A DNA stretch of 64,000 nt from Shimia sp. SK013. Its GTDB lineage: Bacteria > Pseudomonadota > Alphaproteobacteria > Rhodobacterales > Rhodobacteraceae. Both the position numbers and the translations under genes were made by a program. Position 1 is the stretch's first letter, and the number at the start of each line of letters is the position of its first letter. Below, piece by piece: positions 44,459 through 52,230 of this stretch. The notes beneath the pieces were generated by a model. The model made no database searches, was not told the origin of the DNA, and saw only the letters and a program-made list of their open reading frames with translations. Location: positions 186,001-250,000 of the forward strand of contig NZ_LAJH01000009.1 in the NCBI RefSeq assembly GCF_001292625.1, written 5' to 3'.

Positions 44459-44884
44459 TTAGGCAACCTTTTGCCCCGACAAGCAGAATTCCAGGGATTG
44501 CTCTGGCAACAAGCCCAACTGCGTAAAGAAAGACATGGTATCGAGCCCGTTGTAGGCTTCGACGATCTTATCTTCTTTAAAGCGCGCAAATAGCTGCCCT
44601 GTTACCATCACAGGCTGGCTTGTCGTGGGACTAATTGCCCGCATTGAAATCAATGCAGCCGCCCAATCGCCGTCTTCCAAGACTTTGTCGACGCTTACTT
44701 CCAAGTTTTCGACCAAGGCCAAACACATCGGAACAAGCGCGCGAAAGTCCTTAGCATCGACCGAGAACTCGGGCAGAAGGCCCTCTGCCTCAGTGTCGGG
44801 CGCGAGATACTCGTCAATGGCTGTCAGATCAAATTCGACCCAAACGCGTTGATACCAGTTGGTGAGAATAGATTTTTTGTTCAT
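44459..44884 (-). CDS. NTF2-like (SnoaL/ester-cyclase-type) protein
   Basis: A 141-residue single-domain protein with the cone-shaped NTF2-like pattern: N-terminal helix with WYQRVWVEFDLTAIDEYLAPD, a middle helix (FRALVPMCLALVENLEVSVDKVLE) and a closing beta sheet (QPVMVTGQLFARFKEDKIVEAYNGLD). Could be an enzyme or a binding protein; no catalytic residues can be assigned. It is isolated between chrA and ssrA. Confidence 0.75.
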   Translation of the reverse strand: MNKKSILTNWYQRVWVEFDLTAIDEYLAPDTEAEGLLPEFSVDAKDFRALVPMCLALVENLEVSVDKVLEDGDWAAALISMRAISPTTSQPVMVTGQLFARFKEDKIVEAYNGLDTMSFFTQLGLLPEQSLEFCLSGQKVA

Positions 44885-45000
44885 TGGCTTTTACCCTAAG
44901 CCCCCAAGTCAAGAAGTAACCCAAATTGGTTAGCGAAAGGTTACCGGATGTGTAGGAAAGTGCAGGCTTCTGTTGCCAGGTGCCTGCGAACCCCGCCTTA

Positions 45001-45300
45001 GGTCGCTAAACCCAAGGAGTTAGTTTCGGCGACATTTACAGCTTACGCTGCAACTGCCATTGCCGGAGCACGATTGTCATTTGCAATTGTACAAGTTTCG
45101 CCGATAACGGTGGCAGACAGCCGAAACAAAGCTAACTTCTTTAGACGTCCGTCGATCCTATTTCGTCCCCATGATCCCCAAATGAAGGATGTTTGGTGGA
45201 GACGCCGGGTACCGCCCCCGGGTCCGATCCGTTTATTGCAAGCGCGTTTATGTCCATAGTCCCCGAAGAGACATCCTTTAGATAAGCGTGCCGCGCGCGA
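45001..45300 (-). ncRNA. ssrA: two-piece (circularly permuted) tmRNA
   Basis: Read on the minus strand, the acceptor piece comes first: T arm CCGGG-GGCGGTA-CCCGG, acceptor CGTCTCC, discriminator A and CCA ending at 45194. After a 23-base spacer the coding piece begins at 45170 with GGGGACG, which pairs with CGTCTCC, and continues GATCGACGG as in tmRNA 5' domains. The tag frame at 45084-45043 encodes ANDNRAPAMAVAA then TAA, the alphaproteobacterial degradation tag. Helix halves GTTTCGGC and GCCGAAAC flank it. The order acceptor-then-coding is the permuted arrangement of alphaproteobacteria. Outer ends are approximate. tmRNA rescues stalled ribosomes. Confidence 0.88.
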
Positions 45301-45403
45301 GTCGCAAGGGTTTGTAGAAAAGGCCCAAAAAGGCCTGTCTGCAACGCGTCGGTATTGCGTGGGTATTGCGGGAGTGCATTTGGCGTGCACCCGATCAGCG
45401 TAT

Positions 45404-46045
45404 TCAGCCGCTTGAGGGCGCCCTTTTCCGTCGGATGCGGATGTCGTACAAAACCCAAGTGGTCAGCAACACAACCACGAGGCAGGCCAGCCACTTTGTA
45501 AGCGGTCCCATCGTGCCGTCTATAAGGAGCGCATGAACAACGGTCGCCATCACAATCAAGAAAGCCAGAGTGTTGTGCAGGATAGCCCAAGGCAAATAGC
45601 GCAGCGGCAATTTGCGGCGAAGTGTGACCAGTAGCCCGGTTAGGATGACGCCCCAGAGTGCCACCACACCATAGAGTGAGAAGGGCGTCGGGGAGACCAG
45701 CAACAATGCATCAAGCGTGTCCGGCGGGCTGGTCACAAATAGGCCGGCGACATGCACGACAACGGCCACAATTATCAGGCTACCGGTGGCGCGGTGCCAA
45801 AGGCGCGCTGTGCGCGGGGGCACGTTTGGCAGGAGGCCGCCTGCGAGGAGTGGCTGCAAGATGAGCAGCAACAATGCCAAGATGCCCGCGAAACCGGCTG
45901 CGATGTAGGCGGGATTTCGATAGGCGAGATAGGGGTTGAAGCTGGCAACGATCAGCGGGGTCGCCAAGGCGAGAATAAGCCCGCTCCAAATCACAATGGA
46001 ACTGGTGTTTGAGCGGCGTGTTCGCTTTGTTTCCGTTTGCGCCAT
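45404..46045 (-). CDS. ferric-reductase-like transmembrane protein
   Basis: A 213-residue protein with about six helices and the bis-heme ligand pattern of the ferric reductase/NOX membrane domain: His84 and His98 in one helix, His157 and His171 in another, each pair 14 apart. There is no FAD or NAD domain, so it needs partner proteins to pass electrons. It starts ten bases after a Tat-exported dioxygenase-like gene, suggesting a functional pair. Confidence 0.85.
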   Translation of the reverse strand: MAQTETKRTRRSNTSSIVIWSGLILALATPLIVASFNPYLAYRNPAYIAAGFAGILALLLLILQPLLAGGLLPNVPPRTARLWHRATGSLIIVAVVVHVAGLFVTSPPDTLDALLLVSPTPFSLYGVVALWGVILTGLLVTLRRKLPLRYLPWAILHNTLAFLIVMATVVHALLIDGTMGPLTKWLACLVVVLLTTWVLYDIRIRRKRAPSSG

Positions 46046-46055
46046 GTACGGCAGG

Positions 46056-46541
46056 TTACGCCGGTGTCAGGACAAAGTCGACGTTCAGGGAGGTGTCTTT
46101 GGCGCTTGGCATCACAGGGCGCAGAAACACGGTTTCGAAGTGGGGGTCATCATAAGCGAGATGCGCATGTGGTTGACCGAAATTAGGAACGATCTGGTGC
46201 ATTTCCAAATGATAGGATCCATCCGCCTGCGTCAGCACCGAGCCGTGATTGCGCGGTTCGCGCTCGCCGCCGATGGTTGTGGCGGCCCAAATCTGAATGC
46301 GCGCGTTACCGATGGGCTGGCCTTTGCCGGCAAGGCGAACTTTGCCACTGATGTGGAAGCCCTCTCCAAGCGCGTCGCGAAACGGCGCATTGGGTTGATA
46401 GTTGTTGGCACCGCCCCGCATGGTTTTGGTTGGCTTGAAGGTTTGCGCTGTCACCGGGGAGGCCAATCCCGCGGAAATCGCCAAGGTTGTCAGCCCGGCA
46501 GAGCGCAAGAATGAGCGGCGGTTATAAAAAGGTGCGTGCAT
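46056..46541 (-). CDS. exported intradiol dioxygenase-like protein
   Basis: A 161-residue protein with a twin-arginine signal (NRRSFLRSAG then a hydrophobic stretch ending at VTAQ) and a single domain resembling intradiol ring-cleavage dioxygenases: GKVRLAGKGQPIGNARIQIW, DGSYHLEM and the HxH pair in QPHAHLAY. The Tyr expected in the PGxY segment before the HxH pair is not seen (VPNFG instead), so the iron site may be incomplete or different. AAGGAG upstream favours the second of two adjacent ATGs. Co-directional with the ferric-reductase-like gene and downstream of a GntR gene. Confidence 0.78.
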   Translation of the reverse strand: MHAPFYNRRSFLRSAGLTTLAISAGLASPVTAQTFKPTKTMRGGANNYQPNAPFRDALGEGFHISGKVRLAGKGQPIGNARIQIWAATTIGGEREPRNHGSVLTQADGSYHLEMHQIVPNFGQPHAHLAYDDPHFETVFLRPVMPSAKDTSLNVDFVLTPA

Positions 46542-46666
46542 CATATGCTCCTTTGAACGGGTTATCCCATCATGCCACAGCATATCGGGTACCGAGATGC
46601 ACATATGCGTGAGCGCGGGACGTGAGCGGCGACGAGATCGCCGCGCCTGAGCGGGCACAGCGGTTA

Positions 46667-47401
46667 CTACTTGGCGCGGTTGGCGCGGGCCTCCATGGCC
46701 TGACGGCCCAGTGTCAGGGTGTAGTCCGACAATTCCGCAAGTGCCGTGTCGGCCCTGACGCCATTCTGTGCCTCAAGTGCGTCCGCGATTTGGGTGTGGA
46801 GATTGATGATTTGATCACGATTTCGCTGCGTGAAAGTGATCATATTCATCAGGGGCTGCATGGCCTCGACCGCACCGGCGAGTTGATAAGACAAAACCGG
46901 ATTGCCCGCTCCGTCGACAAGCGCTCGGTGAAATGCGACGTCGGAATCACAAAACCGTTCGTCGGACAAACCCGGCTGACCCTGGCGGTGAATTTCCGCG
47001 CGCATTGTGGCGAGGTTGTCCGGCGTGCGGCGTTCGGCAGAAAGCGGGGCGCAAGCACGTTCAAGGGCGAAGCGGGCCTCGCAGGCGGTTTCAAAATCGA
47101 CCGCGTTCATCGACAGCAGCAGGGTCGATGTGGTGACGTGCTGGGCCTGCGCCTCATCATAGCTGAGCCGGCGCACAAACGCGCCACCGGTGGCGCCGCG
47201 CTGGGTGCGGATCAGGTTTTGCGCGGCCAGACGTTTCAGGGCCTCGCGCACAGTGGAGCGTGAGACATCGAATTGGTCGCAAAGCTCGGTTTCGGACGGC
47301 AGGCGTTCGTCAACAATCATCTCGCCGCCGACGATGGCGTCACGGATTGCTTTGGCGATTTGAGCCGACAGGTCGGCGGAGCTTTTTGGGTCTATTTTCA
47401 T
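46667..47401 (-). CDS. FadR-subfamily GntR transcriptional regulator
   Basis: A 244-residue regulator: N-terminal winged helix (about 10-75, RLPSETELCDQFDVSRSTVREALKRLAAQNLI) and an all-helical FCD ligand domain (about 95-225, with DVAFHRALVDGAGNP supplying a metal-binding Asp and His). Two TGTC-N-GACA half-palindromes lie directly upstream, matching FadR-type operators, so it probably represses itself and the divergent operon that ends with dmdA-acuI. A GntR regulator (DmdR) adjoins dmdA in Ruegeria; equivalence is inferred. Confidence 0.9.
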   Translation of the reverse strand: MKIDPKSSADLSAQIAKAIRDAIVGGEMIVDERLPSETELCDQFDVSRSTVREALKRLAAQNLIRTQRGATGGAFVRRLSYDEAQAQHVTTSTLLLSMNAVDFETACEARFALERACAPLSAERRTPDNLATMRAEIHRQGQPGLSDERFCDSDVAFHRALVDGAGNPVLSYQLAGAVEAMQPLMNMITFTQRNRDQIINLHTQIADALEAQNGVRADTALAELSDYTLTLGRQAMEARANRAK

Positions 47402-47447
47402 TTGTCTGACATTTAGTATTTGCGGAGTGTTTAATTGTCTGACATTT
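47402..47447. promoter_or_regulatory. twin FadR/GntR operator sites
   Basis: Two identical copies of TTGTCTGACATTT (47402-47414 and 47435-47447) in direct orientation, 33 bases apart (about three helical turns). Each contains the palindrome TGTC-T-GACA. They lie in the gap between the GntR gene and the divergent DUF2182 gene. Confidence 0.65.
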
Positions 47448-47489
47448 TAAATCGCATAACGTGAGTCGCGGCAAGGGAGGATCGCCGGG

Positions 47490-48251
47490 ATGGTCGCAGA
47501 TCGCATCCGTTCCATGACCGGTTGGCATTGGTTGACGCTGTTTGGCGGCATCATTGTGGCGTGGGTTGTGTTGTTCATTATGGCTGTTCCTGCCGAGATG
47601 CGGCAGTTGAATGCGGTCTATGGCGCGGACTTTTGGACAAGCCTGTGCACGATCACGCCGGACGCCGCAGGATTTGCCCGCGTGCTGTTGATGTGGGTCG
47701 TGATGAGCGCGGCGATGATGGCGCCGACGGCTTTGCCCGCGTTTGCCACTTATGATGATCTAGCGCGGCAAGCGCCTGGGGCAAACTTCGGTCTGCAGGT
47801 GGCAGGTTATTTTGTGGTTTGGATCGGGTTTTCGGTGGCGGCCACAGCGGTTCAGATGGCGCTGTTTCAGGGCGGATTGTTGGGCGCGTTGGGGGAAAGC
47901 CGGTCAAATCTTCTGTCAGCGGGGCTGCTCGCAGTGGCGGGGATTTATCAGTTCTCGACACTGAAAGAAGCCTGCCTGAGCAAATGCCGCATGCCGATGA
48001 CGTTTTTCATGCAGCACTGGGATGAGGGCGCGTGGAGGAACGGTTTGCGGCTTGGGTTGACCTGTTTAGGCTGCTGCTGGGCGCTGATGTTGTTGGCGTT
48101 TGTAGGCGGCGTGATGAACCTCGCCTTTATGGGGCTGGCCACGCTGATCATGGTTTTTGAGAAATTGCCCGACATCGGGCGGTGGGTGACACGGCCCTTG
48201 GGCGCGGCGCTTTTGGCGTTGGCGGCTTTGGTCGCCGTGGGCGCCCTGTAA
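47490..48251 (+). CDS. DUF2182 integral membrane protein
   Basis: A 253-residue membrane protein with about six to seven helices. Family features: WVVMSAAMMAPTALP, a YQFSTLKEACLSKCRMP segment with paired cysteines, and GLTCLGCCWALM with three more cysteines. The family is annotated as a predicted metal-binding membrane protein and is often found beside DUF1326, as here. Proximity to dmdA suggests a link to sulfur or thiol metabolism, which is inference. AAGGGAGGAT lies upstream of the start region. First gene of a five-gene run. Confidence 0.88.
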   Translation: MVADRIRSMTGWHWLTLFGGIIVAWVVLFIMAVPAEMRQLNAVYGADFWTSLCTITPDAAGFARVLLMWVVMSAAMMAPTALPAFATYDDLARQAPGANFGLQVAGYFVVWIGFSVAATAVQMALFQGGLLGALGESRSNLLSAGLLAVAGIYQFSTLKEACLSKCRMPMTFFMQHWDEGAWRNGLRLGLTCLGCCWALMLLAFVGGVMNLAFMGLATLIMVFEKLPDIGRWVTRPLGAALLALAALVAVGAL

Positions 48252-48277
48252 ACGGAACACTTTGAGGAGGACTGAAC

Positions 48278-48964
48278 ATGGCATCGGATCGCACTACAGC
48301 GCCCGCTAAGATCGACAACCGCCATCCGGCGGCGGCAAAATCCGGTTTGGGTACAATCCCTTGGACCATCAAGGGCGAACTTATCCTGAACTGTAACTGT
48401 ACGGTGTTCTGTCCGTGCGTTGTCAGCCTTGGTTTGCACCCGCCAACCGAAGGTCACTGTCAGACCTGGGGCGGTGTGCGCATCGACGAAGGACAATACG
48501 GTGACGTGGATTTGTCGGGGCTGAACATCGGTCTGTTGATCGAGATTCCCGGCATGATGAGCCGAGGTAACTGGAAAGTTGCGTTGTTCATTGACGAGCG
48601 TGCCAGCGACGCGGCGTATAATGCGCTGATCGATATTTTCTCAGGAAAAGCCAAAGGCACAACCGGGCTGTTTAGCGTGCTGGTTGGCGAAATCATTGGC
48701 GTTGAGCGTCAGCCAGTCAGATATGACACCGACGGCAAGACGCGCCATATCACTGTGGGTCGCAAAATCGATGGCGTTGTTTTCCCTGTGGAAGGCAAAG
48801 ATGCGGATGAGGAGATCGTGATCTCCAATACCAAATACTGGATGGGTCCGGATATCACTGTGGCGACGGCCTCAAAGGGGCGGGTGCGCGCCTTTGGTCG
48901 GGTGTGGGATTTTGACGGTCGGTCCGCCGAAATCTGTCAGATCGACTGGCACGGTCCCCGCTGA
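48278..48964 (+). CDS. DUF1326 domain-containing protein
   Basis: A 228-residue soluble protein of the DUF1326 family. The hallmark CNCTVFCPC cluster (about residues 39-47) could bind a metal or form redox disulfides. No signal peptide is seen. It is translated from an AGGAGG site 27 bases after the DUF2182 stop, and its last base overlaps the DinB start. Function unknown; the gene pair DUF2182-DUF1326 is conserved in many bacteria. Confidence 0.9.
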   Translation: MASDRTTAPAKIDNRHPAAAKSGLGTIPWTIKGELILNCNCTVFCPCVVSLGLHPPTEGHCQTWGGVRIDEGQYGDVDLSGLNIGLLIEIPGMMSRGNWKVALFIDERASDAAYNALIDIFSGKAKGTTGLFSVLVGEIIGVERQPVRYDTDGKTRHITVGRKIDGVVFPVEGKDADEEIVISNTKYWMGPDITVATASKGRVRAFGRVWDFDGRSAEICQIDWHGPR

Positions 48965-49482
48965 TGATGGCGACGCCTGAATATTGTCTGGTGATGGCGC
49001 AGTATAACGCGTGGCAGAACGGACAGCTGCGGGCGGCGTGTGAAAAGCTGACCGAGGCGAATTTGCGGGCCGATCGTGGTGCGTTCTTCGGCTCGGTCAT
49101 GGCGACGCTCAATCACATTCTGTGGGGCGATACCCTGTGGATGAGCCGGTTTGACGGAGGTGATGGACCTGCGGTTGCCGCGAAAGATCATGTGGATCTT
49201 TGCGCGACATTTGCAATCTGGGCGCAGGAACGTCAGCGCATGGATCAGCGAATTTTGCAATGGGCGGAATGCGTTACCCCCGAAAGCTTAAGTGGTGAAT
49301 TGCAGTGGTATGCGCAAATGCTGGACAAAGACATGCACAAACCTGTGGGGCTGTGCGCTGTACATCTGTTTAACCACCAAACCCATCATCGCGGGCAAAT
49401 CCATGCATTGCTGACAAGCTTTGGGCGGACTCCGGGTGATACCGATCTTGTTTTGATGCCGGAGGACACTTCATGGCACTGA
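48964..49482 (+). CDS. DinB family putative metalloenzyme
   Basis: A 172-residue four-helix-bundle DinB protein with the metal triad His51 (TLNHILWGD), His138 and His142 (HLFNHQTHHRGQIH). DinB-fold enzymes include thiol-dependent S-transferases and maleylpyruvate isomerases. Two ATGs are possible at 48964 and 48967, both overlapping the DUF1326 stop. The end overlaps dmdA by ten bases, so it is firmly in the operon. Confidence 0.9.
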   Translation: MMATPEYCLVMAQYNAWQNGQLRAACEKLTEANLRADRGAFFGSVMATLNHILWGDTLWMSRFDGGDGPAVAAKDHVDLCATFAIWAQERQRMDQRILQWAECVTPESLSGELQWYAQMLDKDMHKPVGLCAVHLFNHQTHHRGQIHALLTSFGRTPGDTDLVLMPEDTSWH

Positions 49483-50576
49483 TTTCTCCATCGCGGCGGC
49501 TGCGCCGGACACCGTTTTCTGTTGGTGTTGAGGCCGCAGGCGTCAAAGCCTACACGACCTATAATCGTATGCTTTTGCCAACCGTGTTCCGGTCGGTTGA
49601 AGAAGACTATCGGCATCTGAAAGAGGCGGTTCAGATTTGGGACGTTTCCGTCGAGCGCCAAGTCGAAGTACGCGGACCGGATGCAAGCCGGTTGATGCAG
49701 ATGCTGACACCGCGTGACTTGCGCGGGATGCTGCCCGGACAGTGTTATTATGTGCCGATTGTCGATGAAACCGGCGGCATGTTGAACGATCCGGTGGCGG
49801 TGAAACTGGCCGAAGACCGCTGGTGGATCTCGATTGCCGACAGCGATTTGTTGTTTTGGGTCAAAGGCATCGCCTATGGGTATCGCCTTGACGTGCTTGT
49901 GGATGAACCGGACGTTAGCCCGCTTGCAGTTCAAGGGCCGAAGGCAGAAGAATTGATGGTGCGGGTGTTTGGTGAAAAAATTCGCAGCGTGCGGTTTTTC
50001 CGGTTCGGCTGGTTTGATTTTCAGGGGCGCAGTCTGGTGGTGGCGCGATCAGGATATTCCAAGCAAGGCGGATTTGAGATTTACGTTGAGGGAAGTGACA
50101 TCGGTATGCCGCTGTGGAACGCCCTTATGGAAGCGGGCAAAGATCTGGATGCGCATGCGGGCTGTCCGAACCTGATTGAACGCATTGAGGGCGGATTGCT
50201 GAGCTATGGCAACGATATGACCGACGACAATACGCCGCACGAATGCGGGCTCGGGCGGTTCTGTAACACCAACACAGCAATTGGCTGTGTCGGACGTGAT
50301 GCCTTGTTGCGGGTGGCGCAAGAAGGGCCTGTGCGTCAAATTCGGCCGGTTGAAATTCACGGCGCGCCAGTTCCGCCGTGTGGCCAGCTGTGGCCGGTGA
50401 TGGATGGCGAACAACACGTGGGCAATATCAGCAGCAGCGCCTGGTCACCTGATTTCAACACCAATGTGTCGATCGGCATGATCCGCATGACGCATTGGAA
50501 CAGCGGCACTGAAGTTGATGTGGTGACACCGGACGGGGTGCGTCCGGCGACGGTTTATGAAGCCTTTTGGCAATAG
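49473..50576 (+). CDS. dmdA: dimethylsulfoniopropionate (DMSP) demethylase
   Basis: DmdA transfers a methyl group from DMSP to tetrahydrofolate, giving methylmercaptopropionate, and controls the demethylation branch of marine DMSP use. The 367-residue protein belongs to the GcvT/aminomethyltransferase fold and matches Roseobacter DmdA along its length: N-terminal SPSRRLRRTPFSVGVEAAGV, QCYYVPIVDETGGMLNDPV, DVSPLAVQGPKAEELM, SKQGGFEIYVEGS and GLLSYGNDMT. It is followed by acuI as in Ruegeria pomeroyi. The end-overlap with the DinB gene shows co-translation. Confidence 0.93.
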   Translation: MALISPSRRLRRTPFSVGVEAAGVKAYTTYNRMLLPTVFRSVEEDYRHLKEAVQIWDVSVERQVEVRGPDASRLMQMLTPRDLRGMLPGQCYYVPIVDETGGMLNDPVAVKLAEDRWWISIADSDLLFWVKGIAYGYRLDVLVDEPDVSPLAVQGPKAEELMVRVFGEKIRSVRFFRFGWFDFQGRSLVVARSGYSKQGGFEIYVEGSDIGMPLWNALMEAGKDLDAHAGCPNLIERIEGGLLSYGNDMTDDNTPHECGLGRFCNTNTAIGCVGRDALLRVAQEGPVRQIRPVEIHGAPVPPCGQLWPVMDGEQHVGNISSSAWSPDFNTNVSIGMIRMTHWNSGTEVDVVTPDGVRPATVYEAFWQ

Positions 50577-50666
50577 AGAACGCTGCAGGGGGCAGGGCCT
50601 CTGTCGCATACAAATAATGCAAGATGAGGCTGATGGGTCTGACCGTCGGCGCAAAGGAGAGATGAA

Positions 50667-51659
50667 ATGTTCAAAGCACTGATGATGGAACAGAACGACG
50701 AGGGTCTGGCGAGCGCGGTGATCAAGGAGATCGACGAAAGCGCGTTGCCGGATGGGGATGTGACCGTGGCGGTCGAATATTCGACGGTGAACTACAAAGA
50801 CGGTCTGTGCCTGTCGCCCAAAGGCGGCGGCTTGGTGCGCAACTATCCACATATTCCGGGGATCGACTTTGCCGGCACGGTAGAAGCGTCAAATGACGAC
50901 CGCTACAAGCCGGGTGATAAAGTTGTGCTGACCGGTTGGCGCGTCGGTGAAATGCATTGGGGCGGCTATGCGCAGAAGGCGCGGGTTAAAGCTGATTGGC
51001 TGGTGCCACTGCCTGTGGGTTTGACACCTGCGCAAGCGATGGCCGTGGGCACCGCGGGCTTTACCTCAATGTTGTCGGTAATGGCGCTTGAGGATCACGG
51101 CCTGACGCCGGATCAGGGGCCGGTTCTGGTGACCGGTGCTGCGGGTGGTGTTGGTTCGGTGGCGGTGGCGATTTTGGCCAACCGTGGCTACGAGGTTGCC
51201 GGTGTGACCGGACGGCCGGAAAGTGCTGAGTATCTGAAATCATTGGGCGCGACACAGGTCGTGGCTCGCGAAGAGATCAACGAGACGGTGAAACGTCCAC
51301 TTGAGGCCGAGACTTGGGCCGGGTGTGTGGATGCCGTTGGTGGCGCGATGTTGGCACGGGTGTTGGGTCAGATGAAATACGGCGGCTCCGTTGCGGCCGT
51401 TGGCCTTGCAGGTGGTGCGGGCTTGCCTGCGACTGTCATTCCGTTCCTGCTGCGCGGTGTGAATCTCTTGGGGATCGACAGTGTGATGCAGCCTTATGAC
51501 AACCGTCTGCGCGCCTGGGAGCGGGTTGCCAAAGACCTGCCGATGGACAAGTTGGAAGCCATGGTGAAACCCGCGACGCTAAGCGATCTGCCGCAATTGG
51601 GTGCAGACATTCTGCAAGGTCAGGTTCAGGGCCGCGTTGTGGTTGACGTCAACGCCTAA
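50667..51659 (+). CDS. acuI: acryloyl-CoA reductase (NADPH)
   Basis: AcuI reduces acryloyl-CoA, a toxic product of DMSP cleavage, to propionyl-CoA. The 330-residue zinc-free medium-chain reductase shows the YhdH/AcuI signature: STVNYKDGLCLSPKGGGLVRNYPHIPGIDFAGTV (positions about 39-72) and the Rossmann motif VTGAAGGVGSVAVAIL. An AGGAGAG site precedes the ATG. The gene lies 90 bases after dmdA and is followed by a probable terminator. Confidence 0.95.
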   Translation: MFKALMMEQNDEGLASAVIKEIDESALPDGDVTVAVEYSTVNYKDGLCLSPKGGGLVRNYPHIPGIDFAGTVEASNDDRYKPGDKVVLTGWRVGEMHWGGYAQKARVKADWLVPLPVGLTPAQAMAVGTAGFTSMLSVMALEDHGLTPDQGPVLVTGAAGGVGSVAVAILANRGYEVAGVTGRPESAEYLKSLGATQVVAREEINETVKRPLEAETWAGCVDAVGGAMLARVLGQMKYGGSVAAVGLAGGAGLPATVIPFLLRGVNLLGIDSVMQPYDNRLRAWERVAKDLPMDKLEAMVKPATLSDLPQLGADILQGQVQGRVVVDVNA

Positions 51660-51681
51660 GAGCGCAACAAATCACGGCAAC

Positions 51682-51708
51682 AGCGGGTGAGGAAACTTGC
51701 CCGCTTTT
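51682..51708 (+). terminator. probable terminator after acuI
   Basis: Hairpin AGCGGG/CCCGCT with a 12-base loop, running into TTTT about 22 bases after the acuI stop. Confidence 0.5.
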
Positions 51709-51732
51709 GCATTTTGACGGAGGCAGATGCCC

Positions 51733-52149
51733 ATGAGCTATGACAACGACAACATTTTCGCAAAAATCCTGCGCGGGGAAATCCCTTGTGAAAAGCTTTA
51801 TGAAGATGAGGACACCTTTGTTTTCATGGACATTATGCCGCGAGCAGACGGTCATTGCCTGGTGATCCCCAAAACAGCATGTCGCAATATGCTGGACGCG
51901 ACGCCAGCGCAGTTAACGGCGTGTTTGGTCACCACACAAAAGATGGGCCGTGCGGTGATGCAAGCCTTTGGTGCCGAAGGTGTGACGGTGCAACAGTTCA
52001 ACGAAACGGCCGGTGGCCAAGAGGTGTTTCACCTGCATTATCACGTGCTGCCGCGCCATGCGGATCTTAAGTTGCGTCCCCCCGGAACCATGGCGGATTT
52101 TGGTGTGTTGAAAGAACAAGCCGACAAAATCCGCGCCGCACTGGCGTGA
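51733..52149 (+). CDS. HIT family protein
   Basis: A 138-residue histidine-triad nucleotide-binding protein (HinT-like) with HLHYHV (His100, His102, His104) and the N-terminal NDNIFAKILRGEIPCEKLYED. Such proteins hydrolyse purine phosphoramidates. An ATG two codons upstream (51727) is too close to the GGAGG at 51719-51723, so 51733 is preferred. Confidence 0.95.
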   Translation: MSYDNDNIFAKILRGEIPCEKLYEDEDTFVFMDIMPRADGHCLVIPKTACRNMLDATPAQLTACLVTTQKMGRAVMQAFGAEGVTVQQFNETAGGQEVFHLHYHVLPRHADLKLRPPGTMADFGVLKEQADKIRAALA

Positions 52150-52230
52150 CCGGACATAACTGCGCTGCGAGCGGTCTTGACCTTCGCCGGGTGCGGCGGT
52201 TTGCTGCGCCCAAACAGAAAGAGGTGAGCA

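Noticed and set aside
45043..45390. 115-residue minus-strand reading frame ending in a TIANDNRAP-type sequence
   Set aside because: It is not a protein gene: the last codons are the tmRNA tag and the rest runs through tmRNA structure.
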